Source: Bedellia somnulentella (taxonomy: Eukaryota > Arthropoda > Insecta > Lepidoptera > Bedelliidae). Taken from it: DNA of 64,000 nucleotides. Where the stretch lies: positions 13,607,608-13,671,607 of the forward strand of contig OY755191.1 of assembly GCA_963576735.1 (NCBI GenBank), given 5' to 3'. Each line of letters opens with the position of its first letter. The first letter of the stretch is position 1. Positions 1 through 12,500 of this stretch are shown one piece after another. The translations under genes were made by a program, and so were the position numbers. A model generated the notes under the pieces. It did no database searches, was not told where the DNA came from, and saw only the letters and a program-made list of their open reading frames with translations.

Positions 1-27
1 CGACATTCTAAGCCGGCACTACACGGC
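1..27 (-). repeat. S1 repeat, 5' end only (cut by window edge)
   Basis: The sequence to CGGC at 27 is the reverse complement of the S1 5' head (GCCGTGTAGTGCCGGCTTAG). Confidence 0.7.
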
Positions 28-356
28 AATTTAATTTTAATAACAAATGTAAATCTCAGTTTTCCTTACGTATCGATAGAGTTGCAAAGTACTTTAGCAA
101 TATTTATATCACACGTTTATAAAGGAAACAAGAAAAGAAATAATCATGGTCTTAATAAATGTTAAGAAAAACTATAGTAAATGAAAATAAAATATAAATG
201 CGACAAAGTACAGTTTTTTTTAAATGTATGAATGCAGTTTTTCTTTTTATCAAAATCGGTGACATGGTTCCTAAGAACAAATCTTCGTATGTCTTATAGT
301 TTCAGACTTTCCCATACTGACCGATTTGAATGAGCATGAGAGAATATGATATAAAT
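28..356. other. No recognised feature (AT-rich flank)
   Basis: Low-complexity AT-rich DNA; nothing supported. The same holds for 1444-1865. Confidence 0.5.
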
Positions 357-1443
357 AATTCGGTATGCAAGTTTTACTAAAGTGATGCTGATTACAAAAC
401 CATTTCGAGAGACAATATTTTCTTGAAATTACATCAATTGAAGCTAAGATGACTGTTATTTTATCAAAAAACTGTAACAGTGTTTGACCTTCGACGTTGT
501 TTCAAAGACATACGGTTTTGCAGTTTATTAATAAAATACCGAAAATCATAGTTTTGTTTAGTATAATATCGTAATAATTGCATTTGACATCACAAATTCG
601 TGATATGTTTCACAATCAGTAACATTTTATTAAACATTTCGCTTCATTTGCATGTCGCTACGTAATTTTATCGATCGATGACGTCATTAAGTACAAAATT
701 TGAACAATCTTTAAAAAATCATAACTTTACAATTACTCATTTTAAATGGAAAATATTCAAATTAATACTTTATTTTCGTGTTTACTATCGAATAAAAATA
801 TTTAATAAATACCAAAAAAAAACTTTGCATACCAAATTGTCGTAATAATAACGTAAGCCAACGTGAAATTTTGCGCAATGGGAGGTCTGCAACATTTTGC
901 ATATTTAAAGAAAGCAGCTTTTATATCTTATAGTGCATATACAGTTAATTGGGTATGCAAAGTCTTTTTTTGGTATTTATTGAGTATTTTTATTCGATAG
1001 CAAACAAGAAAATAAAAGACTAATTTGAACGTTTTACATGTAAAATGAGTAATTGCAAAGTTATGATTTTTTAAAGATTGTTCAACGTTTGTACGATACG
1101 ACGTCATCGATCGAAAATATCACGTAGCGACTTGCAAATAAAGCGAAATGTTTTATAAAAATGTTGCTGATTGCAAAACATTTCACGAATTTGTGATCTC
1201 AAATGAAATTATTACGATATTATACTAAACAAACTTTTAATTTTCAATATTTTATTTAGAAACTGCAAAAAAGATTGTCTTTGAAATAACGCTGAAGGAC
1301 AAATACTGTTACAGTATTTTGTTAAAATAACGGTCATCTTAGCTTTGTTTGATTTCATTTCAAGAAAATATGTTTTAAAAACAGAATATCTCGAAATGGT
1401 TTCGTAATCAGCACCACTTTTGTAAAATTTTGCATACCGAATT
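357..1443. repeat. Long palindrome (inverted repeat), arms ~480 bp, spacer ~110 bp
   Basis: The left arm runs from about 361 to 842 and the right arm from about 950 to 1439 as its reverse complement, roughly 85-90% by eye. Outer ends are AATTCGGTATGCAA and TTGCATACCGAATT. Each arm also ends internally with the same motif (CTTTGCATACC near 825-840, GGGTATGCAAAG near 951-963), so each arm looks like an element with its own short inverted ends. No coding potential is visible. It is either two inverted copies of a MITE-like element or a foldback element. Confidence 0.8.
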
Positions 1444-1865
1444 AATAACTTATATAGGGGAATATGCTTAACACAAAAAACCGAGTATTTTACTTGACTG
1501 ACATGCATTTAGACTCCTATTTATCTTTGCAGACCGTGGTCAATATGTGGGCGACGATTTGATTAGATAGATAGGAATACCTCAATAGAAAATAATGTCG
1601 TGAGGTCGTCAAAGGACACGCAAAAAGAAAGAAGTAGTTCATAAATGATTGGGTCAGAAATAGCTTTCACTCGGCCGTAATTCAATTCACTGGTAGAGCA
1701 TCGTAACTTTGTTATCAGGATTTGCTCTTCTGATGTTCAATTATTGATTTTTCTGATGGGTTGGTACGATGGTATATAATTAAAATAGTCACATAATCTA
1801 ATCATAGCTCATCAATGTAGTTCCATAACGTTTGCTATCAAGGTTTAAGGTAGTATGAGGATTAG

Positions 1866-2104
1866 TTATATAAACGGTTGTTAACGGTGAGGGAAAACAT
1901 CGTGAGGAAACCCACATGGCTGAGTTGTACTTAGTCATGTGACAGTGTATTCGTACAAAACGGCGATAGGCCTGCCCCCTATCACGTGAGTACACTGTCC
2001 ATGCAAAACGTGGGTACTCTGAACACCAGGTGACAAATTCACGTGATGTTCAGAAGTATTAGTACGTTGAACGTTTATGTTATGTTATGTTTATATTATG
2101 TTAT
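1866..2104 (+). repeat. S2 SINE, 5'-truncated
   Basis: Matches the S2 body (TAACGGTGAGGGAAAACATC, the GACAGTGTA hairpin region) and ends in the ATGTTATGTT tail. The middle of the 3' module is deleted relative to other copies. Confidence 0.75.
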
Positions 2105-2483
2105 AAAAAAATTCGCAAAGCCTTCGCTTTTCTAAATAAAAATAGGCAAATATTATCGGGTAAAGTATTCCATTCGTTATAATTGTTGTTTTTGTCGCTT
2201 TATAACTTGGTTATCCGAATTCAGAAGGTCAAACCGAAACAAAAGGATTTTGATTGAAGCAAATGAAAGGATGTAATTTATAAGGATTCAAAGTCAATTG
2301 TAGTTGATAACGACGGAAAATAAAATTTAAAATAGCTCAATGTTAGCTGGTAAAATATACTCTATTTGTCAAGCTTTTATCATCGTCCTTGTAGAACTAG
2401 ATCATAAAAAAATAGAAGACTTTTTTTACACATCACAGTTAAAAATCAGACATTATGTTTTTGTATAGAAGTACAATTGTTTG

Positions 2484-2645
2484 AGTTGTACTTACTTATA
2501 TGACAGTGTATTAATCTTAAACACCGAAAGCACTGTCCCCTACCACGTGAGTACACTGTCTAAGCAATTCCTGAGTACTCTTAACACCAGGTGACAATGT
2601 AACGTGATGTTCACAAGTATTAGTACCTCTTCAACCAACTTCAAC
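2484..2645 (+). repeat. S2 SINE, degenerate fragment
   Basis: Diverged S2 body (TGACAGTGTATTAATC, CACGTGAGTACACTGTC, ACCAGGTGACAATGTAACG) without a clean tail. Confidence 0.55.
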
Positions 2646-2879
2646 TCATTCAGGCATTTATTTTAACGTTAAGTGAAGATAAAGAGTGATACTGTGTAAT
2701 GTAACAAGAATTCTAAGTGTAGAGGGCACTACGAGCATTAAATGTAACTTGGCTCAGTCCATTAGCCGTCTTTTTCGCGTGAAGTACAACTTCTAATAAT
2801 AAAAATAAAAAAAAAATAAAAAAATGAAAAATTATACAATGAAAAAATGTGAAAGAAAATCTCTCCTTTGACACATGCG

Positions 2880-2975
2880 TTTGTTGTGTGTTTGTGTGTG
2901 TGTATGTGTTTAATTGTGTGTGTGTGTTTAAGTGTGTGAGTGTGTGGATGTTGGTGAATGAGTGTGGTTGTGTAA
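2880..2975. repeat. GT-rich microsatellite
   Basis: Imperfect (GT)n tract interrupted by TTTAAT and TATG units. Confidence 0.85.
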
Positions 2976-2984
2976 TACATAAGA

Positions 2985-4891
2985 AGAATTAAAACACTAC
3001 GTTATATATTTTAGGAAAAGTTCTGTTGAGTCATAATCAAGCATATTTAGCCATTCAGTAACTTTTTTCTTAAGACTGTAGGTGCAGAGGTCTAATATGG
3101 GGATTATTTGATTAAATTTGTTATACAAAAATGGACCTAAGAAACAGAAAAAGTGGTTTGTAAATTGTGTTTTAAGCCGGGCTGGTGGAGCAATAAGTGG
3201 GTTCCTGGTAGACCGAGATGAAAGGGAGCTCGTGTGTGTTGTAAGAGAATGTTGTCGCAGTAATGTATGCAGAATAAAAAGCTGGCGCACAGTTGAGGAG
3301 CGTCGGTTCAAAAGGAGCTATTTACATGCTAACCATATTTTTGATAATTTAAAAAAAAGTTTTTTTCTGAAATTTAGTATGAGGCAAGTGCATTTTTTTA
3401 AATTGAGATAATTCATGAGAAGTCTACTTACTTTATGACTAAAATTTTTATTTTGTATCTTTAACAAAGACCACAATATTAAATTATAAATATTTTAAAT
3501 AACACCTTTTGATCAGTTATTCTGAAAATAGCACCTCTTGTTCTGAAATGATAACAAATAGCACCTTTTGATCTGAACCTCGAATATTTCACATTCATTC
3601 CTAGAATATTCAGCGCCTCCACATTCATTATTTATTCGGAATTTCTAAGTTTTTTTATGAATTTGCTGATATTTATACAAATAAAGCAGGATCATTGACA
3701 CAAACAAATACACAGTTACTAACTGTTAGTAACTTGCATTCCGTGTAAAGCTGTTTAGTTGGAAAAAGCCGGGGTTTGTGGAGCATAACTTTGATAACTG
3801 CTCTTTGTGCACGTTCAACGGGCAGTATAAAAGTTTTGGCTGCGCCCCCCCAAGTAGTAATGCAGTATATTTGTAGTGACTGACAAAGCGCCAAATATAC
3901 ACTTAATAATAGTCTTTTGTCTGAGACGCGGCGAAGCTTGCTGAAAATATAAACTAGTTTTCTGAGTCTAGTTGCAAGATTAGCTACGTGATCGGAGAAG
4001 GAAAGTTTATAGTCAATTTTAATTCCTAAGTACTTAACTATCTTGACGTTTTCTATAGTAGGACAGGAGAGGATTTGGGAAATTCGGTATGTGGACAATT
4101 AGTGTGGAGTGAAAATGTGTTAGCTGGGGGTTGGGTTTTGTTTGTTATCGAAAAAGTAATGTACTGGGTTTTGGACGGGTTTAGGCAAAGTTGGTTATCT
4201 GCCAACCAAGCTGACACTATATTAAAAGCACGCTGAGCGTGAGCATACGCACTGTGCCATGTGTCAGCTGAGAATGTAAGAACAGTGTCGTCTGCAAAAG
4301 AAGTTATTTTGCCGTTTACCACATCGAGGCTGCATTAATCATTTATGTACAGAAGAAACAGAATTGGTCCCAGAATGCTGCCCTGAGGCACACCATAACT
4401 TATGGGTTGTTCAGAGCTGGTTTCACTGTCTATAACAACACACTGGGAACGGTTAGATAAATAGCTCCTGAAGAGGGCGAGCTGCACACCGCGAATACCC
4501 AAAGCTTCCATCTTCGTTAGGAGTTTTGGAATCGATGTAGTGTCAAACGCCTTTGCTAAGTCAAAAAATATTGCCAGTATTTTCTTTCTCCTATCCAAAA
4601 CCATAACAATATCATCGTTAAGTTTGTGGACTGCATCTGCTGTGCACCGCCCGCGTCGGAATCCCAATTTTTTTTGGATAGAATCTTTTTCTCTTCAAGA
4701 AAGCTGGTCAGACGGGAGTTTATGAGGCGTTCAAATATTTTTGACAGCGCAGGCAGGACGGAGATGGGGCGGTAATTTTTGACATTACATCGATCACCCG
4801 ACTTAAAGATGGGGTGGACTACAGCCTTCTTCAGGTAATCTGGAACACACCAATAACTCCTTCGCTTCAATAACCTATAGCTAGGCAACAT
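2985..4891 (-). pseudogene. LB: jockey-like non-LTR retrotransposon relic (reverse transcriptase)
   Basis: Minus-strand pieces in shifted frames, in order: thumb-proximal region with NYRPISVLPALSKIFERLI (about 4780), palm motif FDLAKAFD (about 4540), GVPQGSILGPILFLLYIND (about 4370), FADD catalytic box (about 4290), NKTQ and a following region to about 3680, then a C-terminal piece ending LNMLDYDSTELF at 3000-3180. Frameshifts near 4640, 4320 and 4090 and a foreign or diverged stretch at 3420-3660 break it. The 5' end is missing. It is a dead copy; jockey versus a related clade is inference. Confidence 0.85.
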
Positions 4892-5477
4892 TTATATCTA
4901 TCCAAGTTATCGTCTTATTTCGGCTTATGAAAGTGCTTAACTAACCTTAAAGTCTCCACCAACTCAACAAAAGAAAGCAAATACTATATTGACAAGGTCT
5001 ATAATAATTGGCTAATTAAATTATCTTACGTCTTATATGTTTTGCGACATTTGTTCCTCCGAGATGCTCCAAGTTTTCTAATATGAAAGTGAACGTTCTG
5101 TAACTTCGCTGGGACGAGATGTTCGGTGACATTGTTGGACAACTTGAGAAATCACCTGCTCACCAGACTGACATCTTCAAAACTATTTGAATTAAAGTAA
5201 AATGTCTGGTTCATGTTGTAGGAGATCAGTTTTAGATTAACTTGGATTATTAAAAACTCACTCTTATCTTTCGTAGCAATGTAATTAGTTGATAAACTAA
5301 TTGTGTTAACTATGAAAACCATTTCAACCGTCACTTTATAGAATAGTTTTGTCCCTCTTACCTTCATACTTTATATTTTATTATAATAGATAGCAAACAT
5401 ACCAATTTAACAGCTAAATCCTGAATTGAGAAATAAAATAATAAAAATCCAACACCAATTTTAAACTTTTAGGAGAT

Positions 5478-6244
5478 ACATACATACAAACACATTCTCA
5501 CGCCGTTAGTTCCCATTAGGGTAGGCAGAGACTATCGATCACCACTTTGTACGATCCTGGCAAACCTCTCTATCTTCATTCACATCCATCAATCTTTTCA
5601 CACATGCTCTTTTATTCTTCGTACTTCGGACACCTGCCTTTTTGAGAACATTTTCTATTTGATCTAAATGTGTCCTCCGAGGTCGTCCTCTACTAACATT
5701 ACCTTCCACATTGGCTCTATAGATCTCTTTACCACTTTACTGTCATCCATCCTCTCTATGTGCCCAAACCATCTCAACATTCCTTTTTCTATCTTTCTTA
5801 CAATATCATCTTTTACACCACACCTTTCACGAATCACATCATTCCTTACACGATCACATAACCTTACATTACAAACTTTTCTGAGGGATCTCATTTCTAC
5901 TGCATTCACTCTGCTTTCATGCTTCTTCTACCACACCCAACATTCACTGCCATACATAAGCGTAGGAACGAGGACAACATCATGCACAGCCATTCGGGCC
6001 TTTTCGGACACCGATTGACTAGACATGAGACTATCCAGTACTCCATTTACCGCATTACCCTTTTTTACTCTTCTTTCAATGTCTTCATTACACTTTCCAT
6101 CCCTAGTAAACAAACTTCCCAGATATACGAACTCTTTCACTTGTTCCACTTTCTTACCATTGATCTCACTCACGCATTCAGTCATATTCTCCTCTCTCTC
6201 GAAAACCATGGTTTTGGTTTTATCCACATTCACTCTCATTCTCA
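5478..6244 (-). pseudogene. LA: truncated RTE/BovB-like LINE copy, longest in the window
   Basis: Minus strand codes the C-terminal ~250 residues of a reverse transcriptase [48 protein letters not shown] stop (TAG for CAG) follows WVW near 5924, and a 1-base deletion follows SKVVK near 5730. It ends in the LA 3' module and a CATACATA tail. An 11 bp target duplication (TTTTAGGAGAT, 5467-5477 and 6245-6255) flanks it, so it inserted already truncated. RTE/BovB clade is inferred from the C-terminal pattern. Confidence 0.88.
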
Positions 6245-6255
6245 TTTTAGGAGAT

Positions 6256-7963
6256 GAAGTGCTAAAATTCCGTTTTAATGCCCATTTGTATCATATTAGA
6301 AAAACATATAAATTTTTGATCCTTACAATAGTTAAACGTAGTATTTAAAACAAAGACAAAAAGGAACGGGATAAAGGTATGGAATATTTTGCAATAACCA
6401 AACCAATTTGTATTTATGGACATCAGAATTTATTCCTTATCATTAAAATTGCTTAATTTCCTACTTGGAACACTCATCTATAATCACAACAATATTACAC
6501 ATAAGTACATGGACGTATTTACAAGGAGTGGTCTTGCAGATACAGATTTTCAATCAACTAGTGTTATTGACAGAGAAAGTTGCGCACCGCGCACATTGAA
6601 CAATATAGTGACCTATATGAATTTTATCACAACTATCTAAAATTATAAAACTAAGTCTGTAGCTTGAAATAAGTTAATATTAATATTAAGAGCACGAACA
6701 TTTGCAGAATTTTTTCATCACTTCCAAAGATATTTTCATAATACCTATCTGATAAAAAATATTTGTTTTAGTCCACCGAACAGTGCGCGTCCGGTGATTT
6801 TAGAGATCACTGAGCGACTCTAATGTTCACGGTAAACGTTATTTGTTGTAGGTGATGCAAGTTCTAGAGACTTATTTCCGTCTCAATAATTTAAGCTGAT
6901 ATAAAATCTGAAACTAGCAAGCAAGACCTTTACACAATTTATGGGATTAGACATACCACGAAACAATGTACACTTAATTAAAAAAATGCTGATAAAATAA
7001 CTAGCTTCATGTTACGAAATAAGAATGGTATTTGCTCATCGTTAAGACTACGCCAGAACCTCAAGGCTGACTAACATGATATACAATTATTATCATAACT
7101 ATTCTATTTGATTTCTCCTGTTTTTTAATGTTGATAAAATTATTATTCACATAATTTTCTGATACGATAATGACTTAATGACTGAACATGTTTTGTTATG
7201 TTATAGAAATGAACTGTGTGAATATTCGAATATCTTGACATTCGTTATAATTTTGAATTAAAAGTTGACAGTCACAATGAGGGTGACGCTGGGCGGTCAT
7301 TTTAAACCGTTTTTATACATTAAGTAGACATGGTGGTTGTTTGTTTTTATTGCAAATTATATCAGCTTAGTAAATAGCAAATAAAACCGTTGATAAAGGT
7401 TTTCCAAAAGAGTAACAAGGATGTTATAGTTACAAAAATGACAAGTTGTTATATTTATGTTAGTAATACTGGTAATACTCATGAACACTAGTCACGCGTC
7501 ACTCGGGTGTAGTTTTATAAAATACATTGACATTGACAGTTCAGCGCCATCTCATTGATTTAGGATAAACTATATTATCCAATGCATTTTCAAATAGTTA
7601 TATGTTTTATCTCACGATGGTGTATATAATATTGAGGTCATAAATCTTGCTATTTTATTGTTGATCAGTTTAAATCAGTTTAAAGCATGCTTGTGGATAA
7701 GTAAACCTGAAAAGGTGTTGGTAAAATCAATAAAGCTAATAGCAGAAAACAACGTATACATTTTCGAACATAAGTTAATTCATAAAAATCTGTTGAATTT
7801 TCTTTTCAATCAGAATCGGATTATTTCAAGTTAAACTTGGTAGTTAAAATAATATTTACAAATTACAATGTGCTGACATCTCATAAAATTCATGGGTTAC
7901 CAAAAGGAATTTAAACCCCACTATTTATTGCACTTGGCCAAACAACTAATAAAAATAACCTTT
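6256..7963. other. No recognised feature (1.7 kb AT-rich flank)
   Basis: Only short ORFs without recognisable motifs. 4892-5466 is equally blank. Confidence 0.5.
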
Positions 7964-7974
7964 TATAAAACTGA

Positions 7975-8026
7975 TAGTCTCTGCCTACCCCAATGGGAAT
8001 TAATGGCGTGAGTATATGTATGTATG
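7975..8026 (+). repeat. LA: 52 bp insertion of the LINE 3' module
   Basis: Only the last ~40 nt of LA plus the TATG tail, flanked by an 11 bp duplication TATAAAACTGA (7964-7974, 8027-8037). An extreme 5' truncation. Confidence 0.88.
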
Positions 8027-8037
8027 TATAAAACTGA

Positions 8038-8993
8038 ATCTGATCGACACACAAACGTAACATAATCCTTAACATAGTAATATAATTCATAACTCATGTA
8101 CATTATAATTTTCACCAAAATAGCGATGACGATAATCGGATATAGTTCGTATTGAATCAGTACGGTAAATAAATGTTATTTAACGTTCTTCTACCAAAGT
8201 TTTTAGATATTAAACTAATGACTTGCTACTTAGACCATTAGTACTTTAAATAACACTCAAGAATATATTAATAAACACAGTTTAGTCTTTATGGTCTTAT
8301 CATTTATTACGGTCTAACCGTAAATTAATATAATATAATTATTCATCACTTGGGAATGTAATTTACTATATAACAGCATTCAAATATAAGAATAATCAGG
8401 CTGTGATTCTATTATTTCGTCAATTTAAATAGCAAAAATAATTGGGCAATATGTTTGACTAACAAAAATATTATATAATTTGTAATGGGTTCTTCAAGAC
8501 AAAAAATACAGAATTGTGATGTTGGTTCTAAAAAGGAGGATTTCATATTTATTTCATTTACTAAATTCTGCATTCGTTGCGCCGCTTTTACAAAGACTGT
8601 TCATTTCGGATTAGTTGTTAAAAATAAATTCTACGAAACAATGGATCGTGCTCACAGCTATATTTGAACAACGATATCAAATTAAAAGCGTCTATGCCAC
8701 AGAATATTTCATCTATTTTTAAAATACTGTTTCTCATTTAATTTTACTTAACAATGTCTTACAATTTAAACTTTAAAAAGAAATAAATGCTGAAAATCTA
8801 AACTATCAAGCTTGCAAAATATTTCAATGTTAAATCTGTCATTTCCTATAATATATAATAGAATAAGAATCGATACTAATAGGTCTTCTCTAAAAAAATA
8901 ACTTCTTATTTTGTAGAACTTAAAAAAGAGAAATTTTAACTGAAAAACAATTAATAATAACTAAAAACATTGACTTAGTAATAATTAATAACT
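8038..8993. other. Presumed 3' untranslated region and downstream flank of the cyclase gene
   Basis: AT-rich; the cyclase stop is at 8994 and transcription runs leftward into this stretch. No other feature seen. Confidence 0.4.
8548..8553 (-). terminator. Candidate poly(A) signal AATAAA downstream of the cyclase gene
   Basis: AATAAA on the minus strand, about 440 nt past the stop codon. It is one of several possible signals in this AT-rich flank, so its use is a guess. Confidence 0.25.
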
Positions 8994-9569
8994 TTACACG
9001 TTGGAATCATGTTTATCTGAATTAGATAACAAAGGAACACTACTATAATCTTTTAATGACTCATTTATTCTTTTCGTACCGTTATCAAACGACCCAGCTG
9101 CCGTTAATTTCGGTATCCAATTATTGTTACCTACCTTTGGTTTACTATTTATCGACAACTGAATTTCCTTCAGTTTTACTTTGGGCTGTCCCGTTTGATT
9201 AACGAGATTACTATTTAATGCATTAACATTTAATATTGAGTTTGTCATACTAAGTTTATCATAATCTTCATTTAAATCTGTTCCATTAGATACTGGTTCT
9301 GTAGGATCGGAATGTTGCCTTTGTATTTTAAGACTTTGTAGCATCGGTCTCGCTTCTTTTTCTAGTTTGCTCGCATCACTAAATCTTTGTGTGAAAACAC
9401 CGGAACCTCTTCTGCTAGAAGGTCTCCCATCCATTCTTTGTCTAAACGGAGTTAAATGGGAAAGCGATTCTTCTGTAGATAATGATGATTTGATGTGCGG
9501 TTTCTCTTTTGGTGCATTTGGGTTATATATTTCGCCTAATAACCAGTATGTGACTAGAGTTCCTTTACC
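8994..9569 (-). CDS. Gyc32E: Exon 19: end of cyclase domain and C-terminal tail
   Basis: Codes residues 1210-1400 and TAA at 8996-8994. [13 protein letters not shown] completes the cyclase fold. The remaining ~175 residues are polar, Ser/Asn/Lys-rich and probably disordered. The last four residues, DSNV, fit a class I PDZ ligand (S/T-x-V). Confidence 0.94.
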   Translation of the reverse strand, partial: GKGTLVTYWLLGEIYNPNAPKEKPHIKSSLSTEESLSHLTPFRQRMDGRPSSRRGSGVFTQRFSDASKLEKEARPMLQSLKIQRQHSDPTEPVSNGTDLNEDYDKLSMTNSILNVNALNSNLVNQTGQPKVKLKEIQLSINSKPKVGNNNWIPKLTAAGSFDNGTKRINESLKDYSSVPLLSNSDKHDSNV

Positions 9570-12500
9570 CTGCAAATAAAACCGCTATTTAAATGAGGAT
9601 TATTTACACACGATAAGTTGGAATACCTACACAATTGGATTTCTGTTCATAAAATATTGATTTAAAAACTATTGCACATAATTAAGACATAAGAAAATCT
9701 GATATCAAAATCGATTCGATTAGTTTAAGGTCATAGTATTTTCTAAGATTTTCACGATTGCACATTATAATTGAAACAAATATTGATTTTCGGATATTTT
9801 AATCGCGTGTTATTACATTATTTTTAAAGCCCGACGTTTCGAAAACTTTTCAGTTATCATGGTCACGGGAAGACTGAGGTGTTATTTGTCATTATACAGT
9901 ACTAATGTAATAACACGCGATTAAAATATACGAAAATCAATATTTGTTTCAATTAGTTTAAGCTCATATAAAAGGCTTACCTTCATGGCGACTTCCCCTC
10001 GACACTCGAGCTGGAAAGTTCCAAAAGAGTCCAACAAGGCTTTAGTGGTTGGTGACACGTGGATTTTCAAAGCTTCTCCATTGGACTCCATCCTCGAGGC
10101 AGTGTTGACGGTGTCGCCGAACAAACAATACCGCGGCATCTTGAGGCCCACGACGCCGGCCACGCAGGGACCTGTGGAGAAACACCATTTTAGCAATTCA
10201 TCTATTGTTATTATATTTTTTATGTCTGGAGTGCCATTTGCATGAAATATCGCTTTCGGCTTTGCTATGAAATTCGCTTAAATTATGCAAACATTCTTTA
10301 CATACATACATACATAAACTCATGGCTACAAATCCCTTAATGGGGTAGCCAGAGCTTTGGAATGAGAAATCCCTCAGCCACTTTTGAAAATTGATTGGAG
10401 AAAAGATGGTAATAATAATAAATAATTTTGGTGACGGGTCTCCATCCACATCGCCCAAAAATCACGTAGAAACCCCCAAACCCTTAGTCGCCTCTTACGA
10501 TCACCCACGGGTAGAAATGGGGTAGTGTTATTCTAAGCCGACACTACACGGCTAATATAAGATTTACATACATACATATACTCACCCTAGAAGGGGTAGT
10601 TGAGTGGGGAAAAGATGGTAAAATAAAGGTTGTTGGTGATGGGTCTCCAACCGCATCGCCCAAAAATCCCTGAAAAACCCGCCTCTTACGTACACCCACC
10701 GGAAGAAATGGGGCAGTGCTATTCTAAGCCGACACTACACAGCAATATAAGATTTAATATCAATAAAATGTTATTTTTCTAAACCTTATCGTAATTATAA
10801 TCATAGATGTCATTTTGTAAAACTTTGCGAGTGATGTTAAATAAGGCATATTTTTCTTTTTGTTTGATAAAATTTCAGGATTCGATAAGTATAATAAATT
10901 TTAATTTAAGTGTCAATGATCAGCAAATATATTTGTAGAAAAGAACTCGTTTTATCAATTGCGTTTCAATACTTGCAATTTGCCACACCTTATCGACCCG
11001 AACAAGATGAATTCAATATTGTCGATGCTTTAGTGTCTTTTGCAATATCAATAATTTTGTTGTAAATTGGAAAACGATGAAGTTGATTATATAACATGAA
11101 GCAGTGAAAAATTGGATCGAATGAAAAACATTTCATCGCAATAAGGTATTACGAGAAGTAGCATGCTCTCCAAGCCGCACTATGCCAGCATTACCCAGTA
11201 GGACCCAATAACGTTGTTCAGAATAATATAATTAGACTTGGTGATTAGATACTAATAAATAAAGAATAAATAAAGGAAAGAAAAATTTCGACACAGGCGG
11301 GAATCGAACCCGCGACCTCTGGTATACGCCTCGACTATACTTAAACGTGTAAAAGAAATAAAGGATAGAAGAATTTCGCGCTGGCAGTCATTGACACGGT
11401 GGCTCAATTGGCAGAGCGTCGGGGCGTATACCCGAGGTCGCGGGTTCTATTCCCGCCTGTGTCGAAATTTTTCTTTCCTTTATTTATTCTTTATTTATTA
11501 GTAATAATCCCCACATGAGGTTTTCATAAACAAAAAGATTTCAATTGGTGATTAGATATTTAATAAAGCTTTTGCAAAACCTATACTTTTTATATCAATT
11601 CATTTTCCTTACTGTAAAGTAACCTTATAAGTAACAAATAGTGCCTGTTGGTTAGACCAAAGATCAAAAAACCAATTCTTAGTAAATGTAGCATTTAATA
11701 GAAAACATACTTTCATGAAGCCATATCATAATAGAATCACGAAAGTGGGTTATTAATTGAATAGAAAATAAAGTGGAAAATTGTGTTACGGTGTTGAAAA
11801 GTTGGAGAAAATAGTGCTACGAGAAATGAAAGGCTGTACGTAGCGTTTGGAATTATTTGATAAAAATATATTCAGAGAAATTCCTCTGTTTCTATTCCCA
11901 GAAGAAAAAGACTAGGGATCATTTTGCTTGGTAGAACAATAGGTATTTGTAAACTACATTTTTATGCAAATCAACCACATTTTCTCAAGAACTCGGTTGT
12001 TCTATTCGACCACTCAAGACGGAAAAGGCCTTATGTTCTTTTAATCATCAATATAAAATACTAGACTGAATCTGAAAAACAATTTTTTTTTGCCTCATCG
12101 TAGAAATTGCTCTCGCCGTTTAATTACCCTTATCCTCGTTCGCTAATTGCTTCTGATGTGTACGCCTGGATATCTAATTATTTGTTATCGAAGAAATAGA
12201 ATTAGATTATATTTCAGATATCTGCTAGAAGTTACAGTTCACCTGACATAGAAACTGAAATAAGTACTAATAATAAAAAAACACTACAAATAATGCGTTT
12301 TGATTTGTTGGTTCCATACGATGCACCTTAAAATATTATTCTTAACAAACCTATGACGATTATTTTATTCTAGTAAATATTGACCCACCCTTTCTCACGT
12401 CAATACGTTGTTCAAGAAAAACGTTGTTCCTTTAAACATCAGATCACATTAATTTCACGTGATATTCAGATTTTATATTACCTCCGTAATCTAAAGCGAT

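Noticed and set aside
11393..11463. Functional tRNA gene
   Set aside because: It lies inside a repeated element (S3), has C at position 33 and an altered T loop; treated as a SINE head.
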